In this document: positions 52,446-60,153 of the stretch, one piece after another
How positions within the stretch are numbered: the stretch's first letter is position 1
Layout of the letters: each line of letters starts with the position of its first letter
Assembly: GCA_020444275.1 (NCBI GenBank)
Contig: JAHLLG010000002.1
Coordinates: 340,266 to 404,265, forward strand
Direction: 5' to 3'
DNA: 64,000 nt
From: Bacteroidota bacterium
GTDB lineage: Bacteria > Bacteroidota > Bacteroidia > Bacteroidales > UBA12077
Made by a program: the position numbers and the translations under genes
The notes under the pieces: model-generated
The model's input: the letters and a program-made list of their open reading frames with translations, nothing else
Database searches by the model: none
Told to the model about the DNA's origin: nothing

Positions 52446-53612
52446 TTAATCTCTGGTATAAAGATCTCTTGTGTACACCTTATCTTTTACATCATCCAAA
52501 TCAGAACATAACCTGTTACTTACAATTATATCTGACATTTTTTTAAATTCATTTAAATCTTTAATAACTCTGGAATGATAAAATTCATCTTTTGTTAACA
52601 CAGGTTCATAAACCACAACTTCAACTCCTTTGGCTTTTATTCGCTTCATAATTCCTTGTATTGATGAAGCTCTGAAGTTATCTGAGTTTGTCTTCATGGT
52701 TAATCTGTAGATACCAACTACCTTAGGGTTTTTCTTTAAAATCATATCTGCTATATGATCTTTTCTTGTTCTATTAGCATCGACAATAGCACCGATAATA
52801 TTATTAGGTACATCTTTATAATTGGCTCTTAGCTGTTTGGTATCCTTAGGTAAACAATAACCACCATAACCAAAAGATGGATTATTATAATGATCTCCAA
52901 TTCGCGGGTCCAAACCAACACCTTCTATAATTTCTTTAGTGTTTAATCCTCTTACTTCTGCATAAGTGTCTAATTCATTAAAGAATGCAACCCTTAAAGC
53001 AAGATATGTATTTGAGAATAATTTAACAGCTTCAGCTTCTGTTGAACTTACAAAAAGTGTTTTTACATCCTTTTTTAATGCTCCTTCGACTAGCAGGTTT
53101 GCAAATAGTTCTGCTCTTTCGGATTTTTCACCTACAATTATTCTCGATGGATATAAATTATCGTAAAGCGCTTTACCTTCTCTTAAAAACTCTGGTGAGA
53201 AAATGATATTATCAATTGAAAATCTCTCCTTAACCTCTTTGGTATACCCAACAGGAACAGTTGATTTAATTATCATTACTGTATCTGGGTTTATTGAAGT
53301 AACATCCTGAATTACTCTATCAACAGTGTCTGTATTGAAATAATTCTTATCCACATCATAGTCAGTTGGAGTGGCAATAATAACGAAGTCGGCACCTTTA
53401 TATGCTTCTTCTTTATCTAAAGTGGCAGTTAAATCTAACTCCTTTGTTTTAAGAAAGTCTTCTATTTCCTGATCGACAATTGGAGATATTCTGTTATTTA
53501 TCTTGTCAACTTTTTCCTGGTCAATATCTAAAGCAACTACTTTGTGTTGCTGAGCCAGTAATACGGCATTGGATAATCCTACGTATCCGGTCCCTGCTAT
53601 TGCTATTTTCAT
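52446..53612 (-). CDS. ugd: UDP-glucose 6-dehydrogenase
   Basis: A 388-residue NAD-dependent enzyme oxidising UDP-glucose to UDP-glucuronate in two steps. Rossmann motif [46 protein letters not shown], and the catalytic Cys253 in [12 protein letters not shown]. It is of the short (about 388 residue) form common in capsule loci. It is the first gene of the minus-strand sugar-nucleotide operon. An 8-bp inverted repeat brackets its immediate leader. Confidence 0.95.
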   Translation of the reverse strand: MKIAIAGTGYVGLSNAVLLAQQHKVVALDIDQEKVDKINNRISPIVDQEIEDFLKTKELDLTATLDKEEAYKGADFVIIATPTDYDVDKNYFNTDTVDRVIQDVTSINPDTVMIIKSTVPVGYTKEVKERFSIDNIIFSPEFLREGKALYDNLYPSRIIVGEKSERAELFANLLVEGALKKDVKTLFVSSTEAEAVKLFSNTYLALRVAFFNELDTYAEVRGLNTKEIIEGVGLDPRIGDHYNNPSFGYGGYCLPKDTKQLRANYKDVPNNIIGAIVDANRTRKDHIADMILKKNPKVVGIYRLTMKTNSDNFRASSIQGIMKRIKAKGVEVVVYEPVLTKDEFYHSRVIKDLNEFKKMSDIIVSNRLCSDLDDVKDKVYTRDLYTRD

Positions 53613-53615
53613 AAT

Positions 53616-53663
53616 GTTCGTACTATATATTAAATGATCAGTTTATTAAAAGAGCGTACGAAC
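53616..53663. promoter_or_regulatory. Inverted repeat bracketing the ugd leader
   Basis: GTTCGTAC at 53616-53623 and its complement GTACGAAC at 53656-53663, separated by 32 bases. The near arm begins 3 bases from the ugd ATG, so a folded leader could affect initiation, or the arms could bind a regulator. Confidence 0.4.
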
Positions 53664-53938
53664 TTACTAAGAAATATTTTTTTAGAGAATTTTTTTAGAA
53701 ATTTTTGTTGACTTTTAATTTTCTATACCAATAATAAGTTGCCTAAAACATTATAAAATAGTATAATAAAATGATAAGTACGATAGCGTTTTTAATTCTT
53801 TCCACATTCTTAGTACAAAGTGCAAATAATTGTCTTAATAGCTTAAGACATTAAGAGCTAATTAATATCAAATTGGCATATTTGATTAATATGTGCTTTT
53901 TTTAGTATCTTTATTTTTAAATAATTAAATAAAAATTA

Positions 53939-53946
53939 TACTTTTG
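53939..53946 (+). promoter_or_regulatory. Candidate -7 box of rpsA
   Basis: TACTTTTG matches TAnnTTTG and is followed by CACC. It stands 60 bases before the rpsA start codon. No good TTG at the usual upstream distance. Confidence 0.45.
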
Positions 53947-54006
53947 CACCTTGATTTAGTCTATAAATATTGTCTAACTTACTAAAAATTAATTATTTTA
54001 AATTAA

Positions 54007-56160
54007 ATGACTGAAAAAGAAGCGAATAAGTCTGTTGAACAGGAAGAGAATGTTGAGCAGCAAGAAAAAGAGCAAGTTGAAGAATCTAAAAAGGTTGAAG
54101 AGACTGCAAAGGTAGAAGAAAAGTCTTCAAAAAAGCCAGAAAAAAAGGATGAAAAATCTGTTGTAGAATTTGCAACTCCGGGTGACGAATTTGATTGGGA
54201 TAATGTTACTGAAGAAGGAGAAGCAGCTCAAACAAAAGAAAGAGAAGAGTTTGAGAAAATGTATGATCAAACTTTATCAACAATTACCGAAAATGAAGTA
54301 ATTGATGGTACTGTTGTATCAATGACCAAGCGCGAAGTTGTAATCAATATTGGTTACAAATCTGAAGGCGTTGTGAGTTTAAACGAATTTCGCTATAACC
54401 CTGATTTAAAACCAGGTGATAAAGTGGAAGTTTATGTGGAAAGTCAGGAAGACAAGGATGGTCAGTTAGTACTTTCACACAAAAAAGCAAGAGCTTTACG
54501 TTCTTGGGATCGTGTTAATGAAGCTCTTGAGAAAGATGAAATCATTAAAGGTTTTATTAAATGTCGTACAAAAGGTGGTATGATCGTAGACGTATTTGGA
54601 ATCGAAGCATTCTTACCTGGTTCTCAAATTGACGTTAAGCCAATCCGTGATTACGATGTTTATGTAGAAAAAACTATGGAATTCAAGGTTGTTAAAATTA
54701 ACCACGAATTCAAAAATGTTGTTGTTTCGCATAAAGCTCTTATTGAAGAAGAACTTGAACAACAAAAGAAAGAAATTATTGCAAAGCTTGAAAAAGGTCA
54801 GGTTCTTGAAGGAACTGTTAAAAATATTACTTCATACGGTGTATTTATCGACCTTGGTGGTGTTGACGGATTAATCCATATTACAGACCTTTCTTGGGGT
54901 CGTGTAAATCATCCGGAAGAGATCGTTCAATTAGATCAAAAATTGAATGTTGTAATTCTTGACTTTGATGATGATAAGAAACGTATTGCATTAGGACTAA
55001 AACAATTAACTCCACATCCTTGGGATGCTTTAGATAAAGATCTTAAGGTTGGCGATACCGTAAAAGGAAAAGTTGTTGTTTTAGCTGACTATGGTGCATT
55101 TGTTGAAATTCAACCTGGAGTTGAAGGTCTTATCCACGTTTCTGAAATGTCATGGTCTCAACACTTACGCAGTGCACAGGAATTCCTACAAGTAGGAGAC
55201 GAAGTAGAAGCACAAATTCTTACTCTTGACAGAGAAGAAAGAAAAATGTCGTTAGGTATTAAACAACTTAAGACTGATCCATGGAGCAACGTTGACGAGA
55301 AATATGCTGTTGGAACTAAGCACTCAGCTACAGTTCGTAACTTTACCAACTTTGGTGTATTTGTTGAAATCGAAGAAGGAGTTGACGGACTAATTCATAT
55401 TTCTGATCTTTCATGGACGAAGAAAATTAAGCACCCTGCAGAGTTTACTTCAATCGGAGAAACTATTGAAGTTGTTGTTTTAGAAATCGACAAAGAAAAT
55501 CGCAGATTAAGCTTAGGACATAAACAATTAGAAGAAAATCCTTGGGATGTATTCGAATCTGTATTTACTGTAGGTTCTATCCACGAGGGTACTGTTGTTG
55601 ATGTATTCGATAAAGGTGCTGTTATTGCATTACCATATGGTGTTGAAGGATTTGTAACTCCTAAACATTTAGTAAAAGAAGATGGTAATACAGCAAAAGT
55701 TGACGAAAAATTAGAATTTAAAGTAATAGAGTTTTCTAAGTCAGCAAAAAAGATTATCTTGTCTCACAGTAGAGTTTTTGAAGATGAGAAAAAAGATGCT
55801 GAAAGTGCAGAAAGAAAGAAAAACACTGCAACAAAGAATAAAGCTGTTAAGAAGATAAAATCTAACTTAGAAAAAACAACTTTAGGTGATATTTCTGAGC
55901 TAGCTTCTCTTAAAAATGAAATGGAAGAAGAGCAAAAGAAAGAGATAGCTGAAAAGAAAGCTGAGATGGACGCTAAGGAAGAAGCAAAAAAAGCTGAAAC
56001 TAAAGCTAAAACCAAAGCAAAACCAAAAGCTAAGAAAGAAGAAAAGGTAGAAGAAAAAGCTGAGGAGAAGAAGGAAGAGAAGAAAGAAGCTAAGAAAGAG
56101 ACCAAACCTAAAGCTGAAAAAAAGGCTGACGAAGACAAGGAAGAAAAAGCTTCTGAATAG
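54007..56160 (+). CDS. rpsA: 30S ribosomal protein S1 with long charged tail
   Basis: A 717-residue S1 protein that helps the small subunit bind mRNA. After an acidic/lysine-rich N-terminal extension of about 90 residues come six S1 repeats. Typical cores are VVINIGYKSEGVVSLNEF, GMIVDVFGIEAFLPGSQID, GVFIDLGGVDGLIHITDLSW, GAFVEIQPGVEGLIHVSEMSW, GVFVEIEEGVDGLIHISDLSW and GAVIALPYGVEGFVTPKHL. The last 130 or so residues are an Ala/Glu/Lys tail with repeats such as AKTKAKPKAKKEEK. S1 of this phylum usually has extensions, but this tail is long. The following STAS gene is close, with no terminator between them. Confidence 0.96.
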   Translation: MTEKEANKSVEQEENVEQQEKEQVEESKKVEETAKVEEKSSKKPEKKDEKSVVEFATPGDEFDWDNVTEEGEAAQTKEREEFEKMYDQTLSTITENEVIDGTVVSMTKREVVINIGYKSEGVVSLNEFRYNPDLKPGDKVEVYVESQEDKDGQLVLSHKKARALRSWDRVNEALEKDEIIKGFIKCRTKGGMIVDVFGIEAFLPGSQIDVKPIRDYDVYVEKTMEFKVVKINHEFKNVVVSHKALIEEELEQQKKEIIAKLEKGQVLEGTVKNITSYGVFIDLGGVDGLIHITDLSWGRVNHPEEIVQLDQKLNVVILDFDDDKKRIALGLKQLTPHPWDALDKDLKVGDTVKGKVVVLADYGAFVEIQPGVEGLIHVSEMSWSQHLRSAQEFLQVGDEVEAQILTLDREERKMSLGIKQLKTDPWSNVDEKYAVGTKHSATVRNFTNFGVFVEIEEGVDGLIHISDLSWTKKIKHPAEFTSIGETIEVVVLEIDKENRRLSLGHKQLEENPWDVFESVFTVGSIHEGTVVDVFDKGAVIALPYGVEGFVTPKHLVKEDGNTAKVDEKLEFKVIEFSKSAKKIILSHSRVFEDEKKDAESAERKKNTATKNKAVKKIKSNLEKTTLGDISELASLKNEMEEEQKKEIAEKKAEMDAKEEAKKAETKAKTKAKPKAKKEEKVEEKAEEKKEEKKEAKKETKPKAEKKADEDKEEKASE

Positions 56161-56189
56161 CTCTTTTATTTAATTTAAAACAATTTACA

Positions 56190-56561
56190 ATGGAATTTAA
56201 GATTGAAAAACTAGAAAAGTACACATTAATTCAGGTAATGGAGGAAAAGCTTGACACCAATGTTGCGCCAAGCTTGAAATCTGAACTGGTTTTGATTTCC
56301 GGAAAAGGAGAGAAAAACATTATACTTGATTTAAGTAATTGCAGATACTGCGATTCATCAGGTTTAAGTGCTATTCTTGTTGCCAATCGTCTTTGTAAAA
56401 ATGCAAATGGAACATTTGTCTTAACAGGATTAAATGATGCTGTAGACAGATTAATTACCATATCGCAGTTGGATACTGTTTTAAATATTGCTTATTCGAC
56501 AGAAGAAGCAGTTGATATTGTTAAAAGCGAAGAAGAAGGTCGAGATAAAAATGGTAAATAA
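56190..56561 (+). CDS. STAS-domain anti-sigma factor antagonist
   Basis: A 123-residue STAS protein of the SpoIIAA/RsbV type. The key loop is CRYCDSSGLSAIL, with Asp55 followed by Ser56, the residue phosphorylated in SpoIIAA. The C-terminal 25 residues are charged and acidic. It sits 29 bases after rpsA and 14 bases before rnz, and a SiaB/SiaC pair lies 2.6 kb downstream on the same strand. A role in a partner-switching circuit with SiaB, or with another anti-sigma kinase, is possible. Confidence 0.88.
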   Translation: MEFKIEKLEKYTLIQVMEEKLDTNVAPSLKSELVLISGKGEKNIILDLSNCRYCDSSGLSAILVANRLCKNANGTFVLTGLNDAVDRLITISQLDTVLNIAYSTEEAVDIVKSEEEGRDKNGK

Positions 56562-56575
56562 ATTCCCGTTTTAAA

Positions 56576-57511
56576 TTGACTTTTGAATTAACAATATTAG
56601 GAAGCAGTTCTGCAGTTCCAACTTCGAAAAGAAACCTAACCGCTCATGTGCTCAATGTACATGAGCGGTTTTTTTTAATCGACTGCGGTGAGGGTACACA
56701 GATTGAAATCCGCAAAAACAAGATTCGATTTGGAAAGATCGATCATATTTTTATTAGTCATCTGCATGGCGATCATATTTTTGGATTATTTGGTTTAATT
56801 TCAACGTTTAATCTGTTAAATCGAGATAAAGATTTACACATTTATGCACATTCCGAACTGGAAAAATTCCTTAACAGACATATTGAGTATTTTGAGAAAT
56901 CTTTATCGTTTAAGATTATTTACCATCATCTAAATCCGAAAAAGAATGAGGTTATATATGAAGATGAAAAGGTTACCGTGGAAACAATTCCTTTAAAGCA
57001 TAGAGTGCCAACCTGCGGATTTAAATTTGCAGAGAAACCGCATTTGTATAATCTTAAAAAGAATGTTGTACAAACATATCAAATTCCTATAAGTAAAATT
57101 CAAAGTATTAGGGAAGGTGAGGATTTAATGAATGATCAGGGAGAAGTTATACCAAACCATAAATTAACTTTACCTCCTTATAAAAGTAGATCATACGCCT
57201 ATTGTACAGATACGGCCTATACAGAAAAAATAATTCCAATAATACAAGAAGTTGATTTGCTTTTTCATGAGGCAACGTTTGCTAAAAACCTGAAAGAGCA
57301 GGCAAAACAAACCATGCATTCAACATCACAGCAAGCAGCTAAAATTGCTAAAATGGCGGAGGTTAAAAGGTTAATTTTGGGTCATTTTTCTGCACGTTAT
57401 AAGGATGTTTCACCAATAATTAATGAAGCGAAAGAGATTTTCCCAAATACCTATGCTGCTGAGGATGGAGAAAAATATTCTATAGAATTACAAAGAACCG
57501 AAAGATCATAA
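56576..57511 (+). CDS. rnz: Ribonuclease Z
   Basis: A 311-residue tRNA 3'-endonuclease of the metallo-beta-lactamase fold that trims precursors lacking or bearing CCA. Motifs: LTILGSSSAVPTSKRN, FLIDCGEGTQ, the metal site SHLHGDH (His62, His64, Asp66, His67), YCTDTAY, and LLFHEATFA, with GHFSARY near the end. The start is TTG at 56576-56578; no in-frame ATG precedes the conserved N-terminus, and the TTG gives the normal length. A perfect terminator-like hairpin with eight T residues lies within codons 21-34, which is unusual (see findings). Confidence 0.94.
   Translation: MTFELTILGSSSAVPTSKRNLTAHVLNVHERFFLIDCGEGTQIEIRKNKIRFGKIDHIFISHLHGDHIFGLFGLISTFNLLNRDKDLHIYAHSELEKFLNRHIEYFEKSLSFKIIYHHLNPKKNEVIYEDEKVTVETIPLKHRVPTCGFKFAEKPHLYNLKKNVVQTYQIPISKIQSIREGEDLMNDQGEVIPNHKLTLPPYKSRSYAYCTDTAYTEKIIPIIQEVDLLFHEATFAKNLKEQAKQTMHSTSQQAAKIAKMAEVKRLILGHFSARYKDVSPIINEAKEIFPNTYAAEDGEKYSIELQRTERS
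56638..56676 (+). terminator. Intrinsic-terminator-like hairpin inside rnz
   Basis: AACCGCTCATGT (56638-56649) and ACATGAGCGGTT (56659-56670) form a perfect 12-bp stem with a 9-base loop, followed by a T run (56669-56676). It has the full look of a Rho-independent terminator but lies in the coding sequence about 60 bases after the start codon. It may end rpsA-STAS transcripts or attenuate rnz. Confidence 0.6.
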
Positions 57512-57553
57512 AGAAAACCGGATGTTAACTTCTGATATTTTCTTCAATAATAT

Positions 57554-57561
57554 TATCTTTG
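57554..57561 (+). promoter_or_regulatory. Candidate -7 box of guaA
   Basis: TATCTTTG, an exact TAnnTTTG match, followed by CC, 36 bases before the guaA start. Only a degenerate TTC stands at the -33 position. Confidence 0.5.
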
Positions 57562-57597
57562 CCAAATCGAATTTGAATACCACCAAAAAAGTTTAAC

Positions 57598-59127
57598 ATG
57601 CACGAAAAAATATTGATTTTAGATTTTGGTTCACAGTATACGCAATTGATAGCCAGAAGAGTACGTGAGCAAAATGTTTATTGTGAAATTCATCCGTTTA
57701 ATAAAGTTCCTGAACTGGATAATACATGGAAAGGTGTAATATTATCAGGAAGTCCGTTCTCTGTGCGAGATAAGAATGCCCCAATTCCTGATTTATCAAA
57801 AATTAAGAAATCATATCCATTACTGGGGGTTTGTTATGGAGCCCAGTTTTTAGCTCAAAATTATGGAGGTGAAGTGCTGCCTTCAAAGCATCGTGAGTAT
57901 GGTAGAGCCCGACTGAATTATATCGATCAGGAAAATAAACTAATGAAAGGATTGGAAATTGATACTCAGGTTTGGATGTCGCATGGTGATACCATAACCA
58001 AAATTCCTGAAAATTACCAGGTAATTACAAGCACAAGCGATGTTAAGTTTGGTGGTTTTAAAATTATGGATGAAGAAACCTACGGTATTCAGTTTCATCC
58101 TGAGGTTTACCACACAACCCACGGTAAAAAGCTTTTAGAAAATTTCCTGGTTGATATTTGTGGATGCAAACAAGACTGGACACCATCTGCATTTGCCGAT
58201 GATACGATAAAGGAATTAAAGGAAAAACTTGGAAACGATAAAGTTGTTCTTGGTCTTTCGGGTGGAGTGGACTCATCAGTGGCTGCAGTTTTATTACATA
58301 AAGCCATAGGAAAGAATCTTACCTGTATATTTGTTGATAATGGCTTACTTCGTAAAAATGAGTTTGAGAAAGTTCTTGAATCATACAAGGACATGGGGTT
58401 GAATGTGATTGGAGTTGATGCCAAGGACCAGTTTCTTGGTCAGTTAAAAGGTATCTCGGACCCGGAAGGAAAACGAAAAGTAATTGGAAGAGTTTTTATT
58501 GAAGTCTTCGATCAGGAAGCGCATAAAATAAAAGATGTTAAGTGGTTAGCGCAAGGAACAATATATCCTGATGTGATTGAATCGGTTTCAGTGAATGGTC
58601 CATCAGCTACCATAAAATCGCATCATAATGTAGGTGGATTGCCGGAAAAGATGAATCTGAAAATCGTTGAGCCATTAAAATTATTGTTTAAAGACGAAGT
58701 GCGCAGGGTAGGTGCTTCTTTAGAAATGAAAAGTGAATTATTGCAACGTCATCCGTTTCCAGGACCAGGACTGGCCATAAGAATATTGGGTGATATAACT
58801 CCTGAAAAAGTACAAATTCTTCAGGAAGTAGATGATATTTATATCGAGGGATTAAAGAAATACGACTTATACGATAAAGTGTGGCAGGCAGGTGTTATTT
58901 TATTACCGGTTCAATCGGTAGGAGTTATGGGAGATGAACGCACCTACGAAAATGCTGTTGCATTGCGCGCAGTATCATCAACAGATGGCATGACAGCTGA
59001 TTGGTCGCATTTACCTTACGAGTTTCTGGCTGATATCTCCAACAAAATAATCAATAATGTGAAAGGTATAAACCGGGTGGTGTATGACATTAGTTCTAAG
59101 CCTCCGGCAACCATTGAATGGGAATAA
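57598..59127 (+). CDS. guaA: GMP synthase (glutamine-hydrolysing)
   Basis: A 509-residue enzyme converting XMP, ATP and glutamine to GMP. The N-terminal class I glutamine amidotransferase has the catalytic Cys79 in LLGVCYGAQ and the His-Glu pair in [10 protein letters not shown]. The ATP pyrophosphatase domain has [13 protein letters not shown]. The C-terminal dimerisation domain has [15 protein letters not shown] and ends in the conserved KPPATIEWE. The length is standard. A strong terminator follows. Confidence 0.97.
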   Translation: MHEKILILDFGSQYTQLIARRVREQNVYCEIHPFNKVPELDNTWKGVILSGSPFSVRDKNAPIPDLSKIKKSYPLLGVCYGAQFLAQNYGGEVLPSKHREYGRARLNYIDQENKLMKGLEIDTQVWMSHGDTITKIPENYQVITSTSDVKFGGFKIMDEETYGIQFHPEVYHTTHGKKLLENFLVDICGCKQDWTPSAFADDTIKELKEKLGNDKVVLGLSGGVDSSVAAVLLHKAIGKNLTCIFVDNGLLRKNEFEKVLESYKDMGLNVIGVDAKDQFLGQLKGISDPEGKRKVIGRVFIEVFDQEAHKIKDVKWLAQGTIYPDVIESVSVNGPSATIKSHHNVGGLPEKMNLKIVEPLKLLFKDEVRRVGASLEMKSELLQRHPFPGPGLAIRILGDITPEKVQILQEVDDIYIEGLKKYDLYDKVWQAGVILLPVQSVGVMGDERTYENAVALRAVSSTDGMTADWSHLPYEFLADISNKIINNVKGINRVVYDISSKPPATIEWE

Positions 59128-59132
59128 TAAAG

Positions 59133-59157
59133 AAGGGATTTTAATCCCTTTTTTTTA
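59133..59157 (+). terminator. Intrinsic terminator of guaA
   Basis: AAGGGAT / ATCCCTT stem (59133-59139 and 59144-59150), loop TTTA, then seven T residues. It lies 6 bases after the stop codon. SiaB, 25 bases further on, therefore needs read-through or its own promoter. Confidence 0.88.
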
Positions 59158-59181
59158 TAAATTTTATGTAACTTCACATTG

Positions 59182-59691
59182 ATGAACAAGATAATTTTAA
59201 AACACAAAGGTTTTTTTAATTATAGCATTCTCAATAATCTTTTATCAGATTTTATTCAATATGTGAAAACTCATAATATTGACGAATATCTTTTCAGAAA
59301 AGTGCAGATTGTAATGGTTGAGATCATTGAAAATAATTATCACTATACACAATCGCTGAGTAGAAATTATGATATAGAAAAGCTACAACCAGAATTTAAG
59401 CTGGAAAAAACCCCGGAAGGTTTTAGTTTAAGTTCATCCAATCCGGTTAAGGCAAAGGATGCTGAAGCTTTAAAGCAACTATTGCATCATATCAATCATG
59501 TTGATCTTAAAAAACTTAAAGAGGAGTACAAATATACCTTAAAGGAAGGTATGCACTCAGAGAAATCAACTGCAGGAATTGGGTTATTAAGAATTGCTAA
59601 GGTTACAAGGAATAAAATTAAATATTCATTCCGAAAAATTGACAATAATTTGCTATATTACACACTCGAAATAATGGTTAATCCTAAATAA
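59182..59691 (+). CDS. siaB: SiaB-family protein kinase (DUF6272)
   Basis: A 169-residue protein of the SiaB family, small kinases with a GHKL-type ATP-binding fold that phosphorylate SiaC. An N-box-like stretch lies in VQIVMVEIIENNYHYTQ, and STAGIGLLRIAKVTRNKIKYSF forms the glycine-rich later motif. I use the ATG at 59182; an in-frame TTG three bases earlier is the alternative. The gene directly precedes a SiaC homologue by 16 bases, the order known from the Pseudomonas siaABCD operon. No SiaA phosphatase or SiaD diguanylate cyclase is nearby. Confidence 0.82.
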   Translation: MNKIILKHKGFFNYSILNNLLSDFIQYVKTHNIDEYLFRKVQIVMVEIIENNYHYTQSLSRNYDIEKLQPEFKLEKTPEGFSLSSSNPVKAKDAEALKQLLHHINHVDLKKLKEEYKYTLKEGMHSEKSTAGIGLLRIAKVTRNKIKYSFRKIDNNLLYYTLEIMVNPK

Positions 59692-59707
59692 AATCCATCT
59701 TACTAAA

Positions 59708-60106
59708 ATGGAAAATCTACATATTGAAGCAACAGAATATAGTCCAAAGGTAATATTCGATGTTAAAAACCGAAAGTTTGAATTAACAGGAATTTCACGT
59801 CCGGAAGATGTGGTTGCTTTTTTTGAGACAATTATTTATAAAACAGAATCTTATGTTGAGAAGATGCTCCAAGAACAAAACAATTTGGAAGGTTTTGTGT
59901 TTAACTTACGGTTTGATCTTACATATATGAACTCTGCTTCATCAAAATATATACTGCAGATTTTAGATCATTTTAAAAAACTATATATAAAGGGTGCTGA
60001 AATCAAAGTAGAGTGGTATTATGAAGATATCGACGATCAGATATTCGAAGATGGTGAAGATCTTTCCGATGTAATAAAAATTCCTTTTAAACTGATCGCC
60101 AGATAA
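59708..60106 (+). CDS. siaC: SiaC-family regulatory phosphoprotein (DUF1987)
   Basis: A 132-residue DUF1987/SiaC protein with a STAS-like fold. The opening LHIEATEYSPKVIFD and the central FDLTYMNSASSKYILQIL match the family. The centre corresponds to the loop whose Thr is phosphorylated in Pseudomonas SiaC (LNTSS); here it reads MNSAS, so Ser76 would be the acceptor. In Pseudomonas, unphosphorylated SiaC activates the diguanylate cyclase SiaD. The target here is unknown, since no cyclase gene lies in the window. Confidence 0.85.
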   Translation: MENLHIEATEYSPKVIFDVKNRKFELTGISRPEDVVAFFETIIYKTESYVEKMLQEQNNLEGFVFNLRFDLTYMNSASSKYILQILDHFKKLYIKGAEIKVEWYYEDIDDQIFEDGEDLSDVIKIPFKLIAR

Positions 60107-60153
60107 TATTTCGAATCAAAACAGTGTTATAAATAAAATAAAATTTACTTGAT

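Larger units (their letters stand above)
53613..54006. promoter_or_regulatory. Divergent control region between ugd and rpsA
   Basis: 394 bases without a gene. On the ugd side, GTTCGTAC (53616-53623) and GTACGAAC (53656-53663) form an inverted repeat around the leader. In the middle, GTCTTAA (53832-53838) and TTAAGAC (53843-53849) form a small hairpin. On the rpsA side there are two promoter-like boxes: TTG (53882) with TATCTTTA (53906) at 21 bases, and TACTTTTG (53939-53946). Confidence 0.5.

Noticed and set aside
55764..56138. 124-residue minus-strand reading frame opposite the end of rpsA
   Set aside because: It is the Ser/Phe/Ala-rich mirror of the Lys/Glu/Ala tail codons; a low-complexity shadow without start context or domain.
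58107..58424. 105-residue minus-strand reading frame within guaA
   Set aside because: Fully antisense to a conserved GMP synthase domain with intact motifs; no independent support.
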